Of a DNA stretch of 64,000 nucleotides, positions 43,243 to 56,088 are shown piece by piece (position 1 is the stretch's first letter; the number at the start of each line of letters is the position of its first letter). Source of the DNA: Omphalotus guepiniiformis (lineage: Eukaryota; Basidiomycota; Agaricomycetes; Agaricales; Omphalotaceae); contig JAQOOI010000070.1 of assembly GCA_028554645.1 (NCBI GenBank), positions 992,001 through 1,056,000 of the forward strand, given 5' to 3'. Below the pieces are notes generated by a model. It was not told where the DNA came from, did not search any database, and saw nothing but the letters and a program-made list of their open reading frames with translations. A program made the translations under genes and the position numbers.

Positions 43243-44264
43243 TCAAATGGGAAGAGGAGCATTATCAAAGAATATTCTATCGACAATCCGCGTCACTCTA
43301 GAGTTAATGATCTCCTTGGTATCACAATTGGGATTTGGAATTGGTGACCCCGGCCGACAGTCAGTCATTCCCCATGGGCTAGGGGGTGTCTTTCTAGAGG
43401 CTTTCGGACTCGATGTCGTTGGTACTTGGTGGTCAGAAATTTCTTGCCGCAATGCCTCCTCTCGGCAGTGTGTCAATTTCACGAAGGTAGATAGCCCAAC
43501 CTTTTCAGCCTCACTGAGCTGTAGTGACTGTGTGCGTGAACATAACGAGATGTACGCCGGCCTAAGCCACTTCCGGATGTCGTATTTCTCTGCCAGTACA
43601 ATCATTTCCACTGGATCCAGAGGAATGTTGTCGATTGCTGCAATCGCAAGTCTGCGTGCTTTATCGAAATGCAGTGTCGAGCTCGCGGCAAGGAGGTCGA
43701 CCCATTCGGAGGAAGGGACTCCATGAGTGGAGAGTCGATACATTCTAAAGGGATTGTGAGTGAGCAACGAAAGCGGGGGAGCAAGAGGAAGCTCCATACC
43801 CATCGTAGAAAAAGTTCAGCAAACTCTCAAACTGTCCGCAAGTTACGTTCCGAACTTCGACTACCTGACTGTCATCCTGCGCCACAGCGAGGAACCCTTG
43901 GAAGAACGGTGAATCACGTTCAAGAAAGTAACGATGTACTCTGAACAGGCGGCCATCGACCTGACAAGAAAATCCCAATCTGAATGAGTTTGAGAACCAT
44001 TTTTGAATCTTGATTGCGTACCAAGAGAGTCACCATGACGTTCCCATCTCCATCGAGGAGATACTTTGAATGTGGGACTTGGGTAGCTCTTTCGAAAGAA
44101 ATCTTGGGCGAAGGGGCGATACCCTTGAGCTTCTGCGTCGAAAGACCTGAAAAGAATGCCGTTGGTGATGGTTCTAAGGAAGGTGTGAATGCTACTGAGC
44201 TTGGCGAGCGAGTACTACTGAGAGCGACATGGCTTGCAAGTGGGGAGCCCAGGTCAGAGTACAT
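43243..44264 (-). CDS. BTB/POZ domain protein
   Basis: Three exons start at ATG 44264. The first is an S/T-rich N-terminus ending FERATQVPHSKYLLDGDGNVMVTLL. The second encodes the BTB core (VDGRLFRVHRYFLERDSPFFQ, then CGQFESLLNFFYDG). The third gives WVDLLAASSTLHFDKARRLAI and ILDP-like IPLDPVEMIVLAEKYDIRKW. It ends near a stop at 43243. BTB domains mediate dimerisation or recruit substrates to Cul3 ligases; mushrooms have many such genes of unknown role. The exon 2-3 junction (GATGG|GTATGG with TTTAG) restores the frame to DGMYRLST. No kelch or zinc-finger partner domain is visible. Confidence 0.78.
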
Positions 44265-44854
44265 GGTTCCACGTCAACACTGTGGGCGCATGGTGCATAA
44301 CAGACACAAGTATATATACTATGGATGCACGAGGCAAAGGTGCTGGTGATGTGAGCCCTTGAGAAGCTATAGTATCACCTAGAGTTTGATAACGCACGTT
44401 ACCCATCCTTTTCAGTAGGAGTCGACCCTAAAACTTGCAGAGTCCGGATCGTCGCGACCTTCACTGCATTCAGCCTTTCTACCATGCCATACGTCGCAGA
44501 ACGCAGCAGACATTTGTTTGAGTGCTCACTAGCACTTCCCGATGCTCCTCGAAAGTGTAATTGATTTGAACCGTGACGACGCTCGTACTTGACATCCTAC
44601 AATCCATTAGCTTGAAAATGTGGACGGTCTGCAGAGTTGTACACTCAACTATAAGAATTCCCTTGTACAAAATACTCTTCAAGGTCCACAGGTCAGCGTT
44701 ATGGGGAGATGCAAGGAAGGAAATGAAGTGTTGTCCCGGGCCGGTGTAACCTCAATCGTGATTATGAAAATACTTCCTTTAACATGCTCCGCTATCGACT
44801 TTCTCTTTCTTACTTTCTGCGACCAGTGTACTATTAGAGCATATAGTTCACAAG
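44265..44854. promoter_or_regulatory. Divergent region between the BTB gene and phosphomannose isomerase
   Basis: 590 bp between two divergently transcribed genes. A TATATATACTATGG at about 44309-44322 lies about 50 bp upstream of the BTB start and could act as its TATA element. No coding sequence is supported. Confidence 0.35.
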
Positions 44855-46357
44855 ATGCCGCCTGTCTTCAAGATCGTTCCTACCACTCAACAGTATGACT
44901 GGGGCAAAATAGGGTCAAATTCCAAAGTTGCACAGTTGGCTGCTGCATCTGAGGTATCAGATTTTGTCTTAGAAGAGGCAAAGCCATACGCTGAGGTGAA
45001 TATCTACTTGATGATTTTGAAGAGTTCTTGATCCTAGGCTTAAAGATATTTAGCTTTGGATGGGTACACACCCTACTTCACCATCGCTTTTGCCATCTTC
45101 TCCAAAGTCTACGCTATCTTCCTATCTCAAGTCTCATCCATCTCTAATCGGGACTCATGTCGCGGAAAGATTTCCTGGTGCTAAAGAAGGAAACCTCCCG
45201 TTCTTATTTAAAGTACGCGTTTCCACTTTCATCTGGCGCACAGCTTGAGCTAAACAAATTTCGTGCTAGGTTCTATCTATTGAGAAGGCTCTAAGCATCC
45301 AAACTCACCCTGACAAAAAGACCGCCGAAACTCTTCATGCACAATTCCCCAAGATTTACAAAGGTAGCATGATTAACTAGTTACACGCGACTTTCACTTC
45401 CTCACCAGCCCGTCTAGACGACAACCACAAGCCAGAATTAGCTCTCGCTCTCACTCCTTTTCGCGCTTTGTGCGGATTTCAGCCCCTCCCGTCCATCGCT
45501 CAGCATCTCTCTTCCACCCCAGAGCTTACTGCTCTGATACCACCCAGCATTGTCGATGCATTCCAGTCCATCTCATCCACACCCAATCCCACGAGTCCTG
45601 AAGCCAAGACTGCTCTCAGAGACTTGTTCTCGTCATTGATGACTGCAGATGAGAAAGAAGTCAAGAAACAAGCCGACGCTCTTGTGGAGCGGTATATCAC
45701 CGGAGGGCCTCCTCTAGAAGGTAGCGTAGAAGAACTTGCAGTAAGACTAAACTCACAATTTCCTGGTGATATTGGAATATTCTGTGTCTTCGTACTCAAT
45801 CAGGTGAAACTTTCTCCTGGAGAGGCTATTTTCCTGGGTGCAGGAGAGCCTCACGCATATGTTGATGGAGGTACGGTCTTTATGGGCATCCATGCTCGTC
45901 CTCAATCCTGATGTTTGATGTCGTAGACATAATCGAGTGTATGGCGAACTCCGACAATGTCATTCGTGCAGGTCTCACACCGAAACTACGTGACATCCCT
46001 AATCTTATCGCTGGCCTCACATACGTCCCAGCAGAGGCAGATAGGCACCGGGTACAGCCATCTCCTTTCCCCCCATCCGCGCAATTGTCTATGAGCGTTC
46101 TGTACGACCCTCCGATCCCAGAGTTCTCCGTTGTGCAAGTCAAAGTGTCGGGTCAGTCCAAAGAAACTCATCCACCGATTGACGGCCCGAGTCTCGCTGT
46201 GATCACGGAGGGCAAAGGGAATGTTTCTTGGAAAGACGAAGCAGTAGAGCAGGCGTTGGATATTAAACAGGGTGATGTGATTTTCGTTGGTGCCGGGTCT
46301 GAAATCCAGCTTTCCGGAGAAAATCTGGTTTTATATCGGGCGTTTGTGGAAGTCTAG
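44855..46357 (+). CDS. PMI40: Mannose-6-phosphate isomerase (type I)
   Basis: Five or six exons from ATG 44855 to TAG 46355-46357, about 400 residues. The enzyme interconverts fructose-6-phosphate and mannose-6-phosphate, feeding GDP-mannose for cell-wall and protein glycosylation in the cytosol. Family motifs are in order: [14 protein letters not shown] at the start, [30 protein letters not shown] (zinc-binding Gln and His), the helical insertion, then [34 protein letters not shown] and the C-terminal cupin. All metal-site residues expected for the family are visible. Housekeeping gene with no anomaly. Confidence 0.9.
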
Positions 46358-46618
46358 GAGGATCATCTGACTGAATATATGAATGGCATGTTTCTCAGAA
46401 GAGAAAATATGCAAGTGTTGCCAGAATATTAACGGACATATCGTATACATTGTACTAAACGACTTATCTGTCTCATGGACGCTCTCGGTTTTTCAGAGTA
46501 TGTACGTAGAGGAAATACTAGGGTCACGGTTGGATATTTTGCATTATATCAAGCAAAAGCAAGCAGGGAAGAGGTATTATACATGCCGTGATAGTGCTGT
46601 CTACACATCACTAACTAC

Positions 46619-48560
46619 TCACGAAGATGTAGTGTTGGTGCATGTCGGGAACAACGACACCGCGTCCCCACTGAGAACGACATTTTGGCACGAGAACTTT
46701 GTGGACCCATCATGTCCTCTATTTAAACCGAGTCAGTCTAGGTTTTCAGACATTGAGAAAATATGTACTTCAAGTTGTTTAAATCATTGACATTGATATC
46801 GGAGCATCTGCTATCGGGAGAACAAGCAAGTGAGGCGACAGTCGAACCGGAGCCGGTTCCAGAAATGCTGCAAGGATTTCAGAACGTAGCCTCAGCACAA
46901 TATCTTGAGCAGACGTACTCGTTGAACCAGATATCCCGGATGAAGGTGTTTGAAGGAAATTTGGCGCATGTCGAGGCATCCGTCATGTAGCACTGGTTTA
47001 GATACATTAGAACTTTTCATACAGGAACTTGAGTGAGTAGAATGTTCACCTGGTCGATGACTATTGGGTCATCCACGTCGTTCACCACAAAGTTCTCGAA
47101 AGTAATATTCTGAACGATGCCACTTCCGACGTCTGAACCTGCCCAACATTTGATTCGTGCCCCGTTCTCGGCATTTGACATGGTAACATTTCTGAGTGTA
47201 TACGAGATGAGTTGCTCTGGTGCTGTCATGCAAGTTGCGCGACTTACGTTGCTGTGACGTTCTGTACAATGTCGAACATACCGGGGAATTGACCAAGAGA
47301 GCTGCGGAATGTTAGCCTTCAAATCAACGTCATAGGAAACACACAAACCCTACTGAGATACCACTAAAAGAAAATATTAGACAATAACGACTTGAGAGTC
47401 TTACCAGACCTACTGGGAGCCGTTGCACTGCAAATTCGAAACCAAGATATTTGTTGCGTCTAAGTTGCGTTGGGTCTTCAGACTAAAAATCACCAAACCC
47501 AGGGTAGTCTACTCACTCGGTTTGAATGAAACGCAATCATCCCCGTTGTTAATCACCGAATCCTTAAGAACAACATTGTCGCTTCGGTAGATATCCCACC
47601 CGTCCGTATTAGCAATGCGATGCTTAGAAGTGGAGACTGCATTGATAGTGATGTCAGTGAAGGTTACATTCGAGGCTTCGTTAACCTACAGAAGTCATCA
47701 GACTTCCACGCTGGTATAATGAGTAGACATCGATAGTAGACACACCAGGTTGAACCACTCCGGACTGTTGATCATGCTTATATTCTCCACCCAGACATTT
47801 TGTGCTTGGAATATCGTCAATATGATCGGTCGAAGCAGACTTGAGTTACTTGCGCTGTACTGATTGTCAGCTGCAAGACAGAGAGGAGTGATATTGGGTT
47901 TGAAGTGCTCACAATGCGTCATACCACGCCTACACTCATATGTTACTAGTGAGCCAGATTCTTCTTTTCCCTTATGAAGGAGAACGCGTACCTGACCAGC
48001 TCCATCAAGTATCCCTCCTCCATCTAGGAGAATATTTTCGCCACCTAAAAGCCAGAATGTAATTTGATCCTGGAATGTAAAGAAAAATGCATTCTGCAAA
48101 AAAAAAATCAATGTATCGAGTGCAATCAATTGAATGTAAACCAACTCATACCCCAGTCCAATACGAAAGGTCTGGTTCGAATCGTATAGTGCCTTGCAAA
48201 TTCTAAGAAAAGGTCGAGTCAACGAAGCTGTGTATCACGCATCCAATGCTTACAATGTGCAAGTTAGACATTCCAGTCATGTTGAGCCTGGTCGAGATAT
48301 TCAAGGTTACATCTTCAGGAATGTGAACCTGGGGAAACATATCGGTGTCCAGTAGCATATTGGACCGAGTCTGTACTCACAGTTTCGCAGCTCGAAGTGG
48401 CAGCCAGGAATTGCGGAGCATCATCCCCACCAGTAGCAGTCAAAGTACATTGGGCATCGGTTGCGCCCACAGATTTCGTTCCACTGGAAACAATACTGGC
48501 CAGTGAAAGGGTAGCCGACGCAAGACAGAAAGCAGCTAGTGTGAATAGTCGACTGCGCAT
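46619..48560 (-). CDS. Glycoside hydrolase family 28 (exopolygalacturonase-like pectinase)
   Basis: A gene of many exons, from ATG 48560 (signal peptide MRSRLFTLAAFCLASATLSLA) to TGA 46621-46619. Joined exons show NLQGTIRFEPDLSYW, LLDGGGILDGAGQ and AWYDAF. The GH28 catalytic set follows: NTDGWDIY, NNGDDCVSF, GSHGISVGSLG and ARIKCW, providing the three Asp, the His and the Arg-Ile-Lys. C-terminal exons, missed by simple frame reading, are DQCYMTDASTCAKFPSN, VASLACSPDSRCSDIN and FSCQNVVLSGDAVSLFPTC. The enzyme is secreted and cleaves galacturonan or rhamnogalacturonan in plant cell walls; sequence alone does not fix exo or endo action. The many short introns are typical of mushroom GH28 genes. 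Confidence 0.85.
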
Positions 48561-49274
48561 AGTGCTGACACGGAAGTTCCTTGCATGTTCAAGCCCTTTT
48601 ATTCTACACTGGACGGACCGCTAACCACATGTTCGTGCAAGTCAGAAGCTCAAGTCTCCTCCCCGGACCGCGTCAAGAATCTTTCGGCGAAATGACTGAG
48701 GTCCAACGTCAACATTTCTTGAAGCGACCACCAGAATTCTTGCGTTCCGATAAGTCATAAAGCTTAAAGCCGCGCCGCGAGTAAGAACGTTATATCGTAT
48801 CAATGCGCTATCCAGTGATGTGATGCAAACATTGCAGACCATTGAAGTTAAGTAGTGATGGTTGGAGGAAGACCTTGCAGGACCTTGCAAATCACGCGGG
48901 CTGTCTCTCAATCTGACAATTACATAAATTTTGTGATAGTAAATGAAGTCCTTACTTTAAGTATTTGATTCAGCACTGGCTTTCCTCATCGTCTAAACAT
49001 CAGATCATCATGCAGTAGATCATTATTAAAGTGAAATGACTTGTGATCAGCAGTCTATTATTTTCGAAGTCAAAGTCGAGCGAAAAAGGAAGGTTATAGT
49101 GGACAGTTACAATAACAGCCGCCAGGTATAGTACACAAAAAGCACATACACGATCTTCATACTTTGACTACGCATGGTTCCTGTGTGTATTGATACATGT
49201 ATTTCGTTTCAGTCTCTCGAGGGCATCTGATCCACTTCCCCGGCGTACAAGAATAGCGTAGTTCGCATCTTATC
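48561..49274. other. Intergenic between GH28 and hexokinase
   Basis: 714 bp with no recognised gene. It should contain the GH28 promoter and the hexokinase 3' untranslated region. A minus-strand frame at 48911-48642 has no motif. Confidence 0.4.
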
Positions 49275-51476
49275 TTAGACGTGGGGATACAAGCCAGCAT
49301 CACGTCTGGCCTTCGTCATAGCTGAGGAAGATGAACTAAGGCTGAATCGAAATTTAACTAGATGGGTGTTACTCACCGGCAATGATTGCACTACCAACAC
49401 CGCTTCCGTCTTCGGCATGGTGGGTGATGATATTGCTGTAGGGACGATCAGTACCGTTCTCATACTGCAAGCTAAATATTCGTCGTACCGGCCCTTCTCC
49501 CCAAATATATCTACCAAACCCTCGTGAACACGTTCAGCAAAATTTGGATATTTCTGCGTCGAATGGCGTCAGAGGACAGATATTGGATTCACGAAATCCG
49601 ACGCACATTGTACAGGGACCCATCAGCACCAACAAGGCAGCCTTCGTCAAGGTACCCCATCTTTCCAACGATCGCAGCAATGCCGCAAGCACTCAACCGG
49701 GCTGCTCTACGGCCTATAAGCATGGCTAGTGCTCGGAAGAATTGCCGCTCGGCAAGCGTCGTCTCAAGAGCGAAGAAATGCGTGAAGATACCAATGATCA
49801 TGAGTAACTCATCGGTAGGGTCACTGTCAAGTATCAGCATGTGTGATGATATCTGGGAATAGAAAGACTTACCTTTCCATCAGAGACAAAAACGCGGTCT
49901 CGAACACATAGGGTGTTTCTAACTTGTATGTTTCTTGCCCGAGGAAAAGTACACCCTCGTCTATGAGCTCACAAATCACCAAGCGTAGGATTTCGCCTAG
50001 ATATCTCCCGGAAATCAATTTCTAGAGCAACAATTAGCAATACAAAAGCTGATAGAATATTGGATGCACTCACTTCAAATGCCTGTTCCCCAGGTTTGTT
50101 TGATGTCTCGTCAACGGTGGTGTCATACTTGGTTCTCGGGAGATGCTCGTGCTCAAATGAATCGAACGCACCCTGTAATATAAATCAGTACGTGTGAGGA
50201 AACATTTGAAACACATTACCCATTCGCAATTAATGGCCATTTGAGCACCTTCGTCGATACCAAGATCCTTAATCTTCTCAATATCACGCACATTCTCCAT
50301 ATATGCAGCGTTGCAGCCGGTACCAAAGATAACTGCAATCTTTGTCTTGGGGTTGACGTAGTGAGACGCGATGAGGGTCCCGGTGGTGTCGTTGATGAGC
50401 GCGGTCATGATCACAGGAAGTTTCTATGTCCTCAAGTTAGCGATAGGAGTGAAATCAAATGTACTATGAGGCGTACGTATTTTGCTATGGATTGACGGAA
50501 CATCTCTGCTACATCGCGACCTTCAGTGTTCGGAGCACCAAAACCCTTTGTCCAACGAATAAGTTGACCGTGATCAATCCGGGACTGGGTGCAAGGATAC
50601 GAGAACTACAACGAGAGAGAAGCGGTTACTAAGCCTAGAAGCCATTAATAGAGGTCCAGAGCTAACTCACAGTAAACCCAAGAGGTAAAATCTGGTCAGG
50701 CTTTAGCATCGACTCTCCGTTATCGTCGGTGAAGTTGCTCTCAATGAAAGTCCTCAGGCACTCTGCGCAGAAATCAAAAAGTTTCTGACCATCGTCTTGT
50801 TTTTGCTCCTCCGTAAGACGATACTTCGTCTGGGAAATCTCGAACTTTCCCTCGCCTTGAACAGTAACAAGGCAAACTCGCAAATTTGTTCCTCCTAATG
50901 AGACATGTCAACTATACTCTTATGAACGGTTAAAGGAAGAGGACAGAAAGGGCGAACCTAAATCGAGTGCAAGGTACTCGCCATTCTCTTTACCGGTCGG
51001 CCAGCCAAATACGAAGGTCGGAATCATAGGCTGTAAGCCGCATTAGCATGGATATAGGTGACAGAAATCGACGAATTGTCGATACGATGTGTGGAGATAA
51101 GACGCGTATTTACCACTGTCTGCTCTGGTTTCTGCAACCCCAATTCCAGACTATCTTTAAAGGCCTCGACTATCATTCGCATCCTCTGAGGCGTCAACGT
51201 GAACCTTAAGAATTCCATATTTGTGAGAACATGAAAGCGACCGTCGACCGAAGGACAGAACGAACAGACTCTCATATTTCCGTAGATGGTCTGCCATAGT
51301 CCTAGATACATATAAAATCGCTTAATATATCGTACGCGTAGGAGATCTCTATGAAGGAGAACATACTTCTTAGTTGCATGAGGAAGGTCCTCTTCTTCAT
51401 GCGTTCTTGTATGAATGGCCATCGTTTGACCACTAGGCAGAGTAATACTACCGCTTCCACGACGAGAGGCAACCAT
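49275..51476 (-). CDS. HXK: Hexokinase
   Basis: Multi-exon gene with stop at 49277-49275. It phosphorylates glucose and other hexoses with ATP in the cytosol. Motifs in order: FTLTPQRMRMIVEAFKDSLE, FVFGWPTGKENGEYLALDLGGTNLRV (phosphate-1 loop), LPLGFTFSYPC (sugar-binding region), WTKGF, VIMTALINDTTGTL, FGTGCNAAYME, INCEWGAFD and a final GSGVGSAIIAAM. This is a single-domain fungal hexokinase of about 490 residues. The N-terminal exons are less certain. I take an ATG at 51476 (MVASRRGSGSITLPSG); the short DHLRKYESL exon at about 51260-51285 is recognisable, but the phase between it and the first exon is unresolved. Other introns are ordinary GT-AG. Confidence 0.88.
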
Positions 51477-51625
51477 GATTGAAGCCGATTAAAGGGAGGA
51501 CGAGCGGGGAAAGATGAAGGAACTAGGTAAACCGTACAAATGACCGAATGGGGTGCAGTAGCCGCTTGTGAGCGCGGAATTCCCCATTTGTAATACCCTC
51601 TTCTTGTTCACCAACACCAGGGCTC

Positions 51626-52129
51626 ATGATTGGCCTCAAAAGTACTCTTAATGTTTGTATCCATCTCGAAAATGCATATACAAGCGTGCTCATGAATTCC
51701 AACAGGTCATAGATAACTCTGGGGCACTCATCGTTGAATGCGTCAATGTTTTGAAAAACAAGGTCAATAACGGCTGGGGTTCTGTCGGTGACGAGATTGT
51801 CTGCGTAGTTAAGAACGCTCGTCCTGTCTCAGCTGCTGCGCAGGCATCTTTGACCGCTATTAAAGTCCGTCGAGGAGATGTACGACGTGCGGTCATTGTT
51901 CGTACCAAGAAAGCAGTCCGGAGACCTGACGGTCGTCTGATTCGGTTCGACGACAACGCTGCCGTTTTGCTAAACAACAAGAAAGAGATGCTAGGCACGC
52001 GTATTGGCGGCGTTGTTAGCGCGGATCTGAAGCTCAAGGGTTGGGGAAAGATAGCTGCTGTTGCTCCCAAGGCATGTTCCGCCACGCCTCTTCTCTTTAA
52101 CAATACTAATCGTTCTGCAGGCAATATGA
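51626..52129 (+). CDS. MRPL38: Mitochondrial ribosomal protein uL14m
   Basis: Three exons, 51626-51652 (MIGLKSTLN), 51706-52071 and 52121-52129 (AI and stop), give 133 residues. The product has the uL14 signature: [47 protein letters not shown]. The last intron (52072-52120, 49 nt) starts with GC rather than GT, and using it gives the expected short end APKAI. Reading through would instead add about 38 unrelated residues. It lies head-to-head with hexokinase, about 150 bp apart. Role: large mitochondrial ribosomal subunit. Confidence 0.87.
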
Positions 52130-52580
52130 ATCCTGTATTACACTTACAGTACAATATTACCCACTTGCTATTGGAAGGTCTTGATTGAATACTGACAAAT
52201 AGAATGTGTTCTCGAATGTACCGTCTCGTACCCCTCTGGACGTGGTCGTGCGTCGAAATGACAGTGGGAAATTGGCCTTCTCTTTGAAAGCCACGCATGA
52301 ATCTCCCATGAGTAAATTTCAGGCATTTGTAACATATTTCGTTCTGTTAAACTGTTAAACTGTTAAACTCCACTTTTCATTATCGAGAATCACTGTGTTC
52401 ATTGGTCGAGTTAGGAACAAGCGGCGTACGTCCAATAATATCATTGTAAGTATGTATGTAAATTATTTATGACAAGGTCAAGTGCAGATTTCGCGTCTCG
52501 CCAATTGAAAAATCTCAGCAAAAAAACTACTACAGAAGGTAGATATTAAACTGTAGCCGTCGTGAACGATGCCAAAAGGC
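52130..52580. other. Intergenic, 3' ends of uL14m and the second hydrophobin
   Basis: Converging genes. A short direct repeat, GTTAAACT in three copies at about 52345-52370, lies in this AT-rich region. No gene is seen. Confidence 0.4.
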
Positions 52581-53110
52581 TCAAAGTCCGATGTTAATCG
52601 GGGTACATCCGATAGCGACCAAACCATCTGGTAGAGTTTTTGGTTAGTATCAGGAGAGAAGATACTTGAAAATGCCTTAGGCTTACTGAAGTTGTTGTTC
52701 TTGCAGCAGACGGGCTGGGCGGCACTGTAAAGACGTCAACTAGACTATTCAAATAGTCATGCAACGCCAATGCACTCACCAACTGGTGCCTCCAACGCCG
52801 ATGACTGAAATCGGGGAGCAAGTCAGCCCAACCTGGGTAAGATTTTAGGCAATGTTCGTGCGCGTAGTAGGAGACATTTGAAGGAACACACCGGAATGTT
52901 GAGGTCCTGCACGACAATGCCAAGGACACCCAAGATGTTCGAGGCGGGCTGCTCGGATGCCTTTTGTACCGTCTGGCAACATTGGATAGGGCCAGTGTCA
53001 CATTTACTGGTCTTTGTGGTAGAGCCAGCAGCAGCAGACGTGGCAGGAGCAGGAACTGCTGCTACGAGTGTAGCAAGAGCAGTGATAGTTGCGAGGACCT
53101 TGAATTGCAT
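52581..53110 (-). CDS. Class I hydrophobin
   Basis: Four exons, 53110-52892, 52832-52780, 52724-52687 and 52627-52581, give 118 codons plus stop, the normal size. Signal peptide: MQFKVLATITALATLVAAVPA. The eight cysteines fall in the classical pattern: KCDTGPIQCC, GLTCSPI, GTSC, QPVCC, and AIGCTPINIGL at the end. The loop ASNILGVLGIVVQDLNI is hydrophobic. It is secreted and self-assembles at air-water surfaces of hyphae. The intron positions match the other hydrophobin at 38129-38817, so the two are paralogs; this one has the ordinary C-terminus. Confidence 0.92.
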
Positions 53111-53290
53111 GTCTGGAGTAAGAGAAGAGGTCTGAAGGACGACTGCAGGGGGTTGAGTGAGTGTCCAGCAGAGAATTGAAGGACTCTTTATAGCGGGAAC
53201 CTTGACTGTACCACGAAAGGAAACACATCTCGAGCAAGTGCTTGAGGCGAAAACAGAGAAGCGCTGGAATACTCCTTACTGCCTCTAGTG

Positions 53291-53779
53291 ATGTTACAGT
53301 CTGGAGCCGAGGAGTTCGACATTGAAGCTCAGGGATGTATGACCTTCAAAGTACACCTTCACGTGAAGCGAGGGTATGCGGCCATAGTGCATTCGGGAGA
53401 CACCTATGAACACTATGAATTTGTTCAGAACTGGGCTGCAACATTCCTAACGTTCAGGCTCAAATCGCCCGCTTGCCCGCTTGTTTGTGTCAGACAGCAG
53501 ACGACCTCCCTCTGCTCCTCTTTCGATTTTGTTCGGCCCCGCATTTCGCTAGGAAGACGGCCACCATCGAAAAGAGTCATGTGCGAAACCATCGTCCCCA
53601 GCCGGAAGAGTAAGCATGGAGTATTGAGTTCATTACCAAGTAAGCTTTATATGTCGCGCTTTAAGTTATTGACAATTGCCACCCTCGGTGTATGTTTAAT
53701 CTCGGTTACACTCTGGCCGAACGTGCAGTCAATATTGAGAGAGTTGAATCGAATATCCTATACAAAAACTAGGTGGTAA
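53291..53779 (+). CDS. Hypothetical ORF, unidentified
   Basis: An uninterrupted frame of 162 codons from ATG 53291 to TAA 53777-53779. It contains one hydrophobic stretch near the end (LLTIATLGVCLISVTLW) after an internal MSRFK that could be an alternative start. No family, repeat or signal peptide is recognised. It may be a chance frame in the hydrophobin promoter. Confidence 0.2.
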   Translation: MLQSGAEEFDIEAQGCMTFKVHLHVKRGYAAIVHSGDTYEHYEFVQNWAATFLTFRLKSPACPLVCVRQQTTSLCSSFDFVRPRISLGRRPPSKRVMCETIVPSRKSKHGVLSSLPSKLYMSRFKLLTIATLGVCLISVTLWPNVQSILRELNRISYTKTRW

Positions 53780-54292
53780 GCTGTAGAGTCAATAGGTCAT
53801 GCAGAAAAAAACGAGAACACTTGCTTTTCGGCAGACATGACTTAGCAGCATGAAGTTCAAGAATTCCGAGTCAAAACGCTCGTTGAACTGAAAGATACGG
53901 GCCCGCTCACCTCACAGAAGATACGATGCAAATCAATGCGGACCATCTGAAGAATATCGCCAGTGTGCAGAGACTCAGCAGTGACTGGATGCAGAGATTC
54001 TTGAAAAGAAAGTTTTTACGGTCTTTGAACCTTCGAATTTACTTGTCCACGCGCAAACTAGGGGGTCGAGGGCTTGCATGAATACCACCTGTGTCACCCC
54101 AGCATCAACAAGATGTTGTATGACTAGAATTAAGAACTGCAAGCGTAATTTGTGCTTCAGCAGGTTCAAGGTTTCCAGAGTCCAGATGGGCACTGGGAGA
54201 CATATGTAGAAGCGGAGTTTAAACTCCGGCGCGACTTGTCTGTTGAAACATCAATTTCAACATGCCTCACGACCGTTTTCACTATTTTAATC
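53780..54292. other. Intergenic, upstream of LIS1
   Basis: 513 bp without a supported gene; presumably holds the LIS1 promoter. Confidence 0.4.
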
Positions 54293-56088
54293 ATGTCTAC
54301 AATACTCTCCGACAGGCAGCAGGATGATCTGTACAGTCATTATTTTGTGATTTTGACATTGTCTGACTTATCAAGAGGCACAAGGCGATATTGGACTACT
54401 TATATACTGGTGGATTCACCAAGACGTTTGAGCAATTCAAGGAAGAGCTTGCTCCTAACGTAAGGCTTCACATTTACATGCTCAAAAATGTCCATCTAAC
54501 TTGAACACAAGCATGCTGATTTCAAACCAGATTCAACACAGAGAACGAGTGGACTTCTAGCCAAAAAATGGACGAGTGTGGTTAGAATGCAGAAGAAGGT
54601 GCGCGAACTGTTGATGAACATATTCCGACTCTAATCGCAGTACAGATGATGGACTTAGAAACTCGCTTGGCACAAGCATTAGAAGAAAATTCGCATATGG
54701 TTCTATCGAACGGGTCCAGTAAACGTACTGATGCTGACTGGATGCCTACCGCTAGCTCTGCCCGACACACGCTAACAGGACACCGAGATAGCGTTAATGC
54801 TGCTGCATTTCATCCCCTGTATTCCGTCTTGGCGACTGCGAGCGACGACTGTACCGTGAAGCTATGGGACTGGGAATCGGGAGAGCTTGAACGCACGTTG
54901 AAGAGCCATACAAAACGCGTGTCGGATTGCCAATTTAACTCAACTGGTACAACACTAGGTGAGCATACAAAGTTCATTTCTCATCGTGCAAGTTGTTGAG
55001 TCGTTTCTCAGTGACCTGTTCGTACGATCTGTTCATCAAATTATGGAATGTCGAAAACGACTACCAAAATTTTGCGACACTCAGAGGACACGAGCACTCC
55101 ATTTCCTCGGCCAGATTTCTACCTGGTGATGACAAGGTCATTAGTTCAAGCCGCGATCATTCGTTGAGAATATGGGACATTGCGTCGACGTGAGCCCTTC
55201 GATCATATCTAGATTGAGACCCTCAAACAAGTTTCCCCTAGTCACTGCATTAAAGTTCTCTCCCCGCATGATGCCTGGATACGTTGCGCGGTGCCTTCTG
55301 AAGACGGTCGATATGTTTTGACGTCCTCCGCCGACCACGTATGTTCCGTTGCTAACATGTCAAGTCAACAACTCACTCTGCGCTTCACACAGCAAAAGTT
55401 GTAGAAATCTCATCTGGTGACGTGAAGGCAGAGTTTAGAGGACACGAAAATGATGTAGAAGCTGCCGAATTCTGTCCGCCTTATGCAGTTGCAGCTGTGC
55501 GAGAGCTTGTCGCAGTAAAGGTGCAGTTATCCTGTGTTTCATCTCTTACTTCTCCATCTCATATTTTGGTCAGGCTCCCCAAGGTGCCCAAGCTGTGGGT
55601 ACTCAGTCTCTCACTTTTGCGGTGACAGCCTCTAGGGACAAAAGCGTGAAGATATGGGATGCAAACAGTGGACAATGTCTCCACACCTTGGTATGTGACG
55701 TCCATTCACTCTTGTGCCTCTCTTGCTCATTGCCAATTCTCGCTAGATTGGCCACGACGATTGGGTTCGCTCAATCGTTTTCCATCCCAACGGCCTGTTC
55801 CTCCTCACTGCATCTGATGATCATACCTTCCGGATCTGGGACCTCAAGACTGGCCGTTGTACTCGCAAGATTGAAGCTCATGAACGATTTGTCACCTCGA
55901 TGTCATGGGGTAGACAAGTGGTGGGGGCAGCCCAGCCGGCGGACAAAGCTGATCCTGGCGCTGGGCCTCGCCTAGTGAATGTTATCGCGACTACTGGTAG
56001 CGACCAGGTAATTCGTCGGATCAAAACTTGAATCCATAAGCTAACACAACCTATTCAGACTGTCAAGATTTGGCTACCTACGCGTTAG
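54293..56088 (+). CDS. PAC1: LIS1/PAC1/NudF dynein regulator (LisH, coiled coil, WD40)
   Basis: About nine exons from ATG 54293 to TAG 56086-56088. In order: an LisH dimerisation motif ([18 protein letters not shown]) formed across the first intron, a coiled coil ([21 protein letters not shown]), and a seven-blade WD40 propeller. Example blades are [90 protein letters not shown] and [11 protein letters not shown]. It binds dynein and NudE and is needed for nuclear migration along hyphae, important in the dikaryon. An insertion ([13 protein letters not shown] region preceded by [11 protein letters not shown]) before the last blade is typical of the fungal form. Confidence 0.9.

Noticed and set aside
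45500..45799. 99-codon minus-strand frame
   Set aside because: Antisense of phosphomannose isomerase.
46383..46990. Two plus-strand frames of 135 and 75 codons
   Set aside because: They overlap the last exons of the GH28 gene on the minus strand, which encode the conserved family C-terminus.
51690..52298. 202-codon minus-strand frame
   Set aside because: Antisense of uL14m, whose plus-strand motifs are clear.
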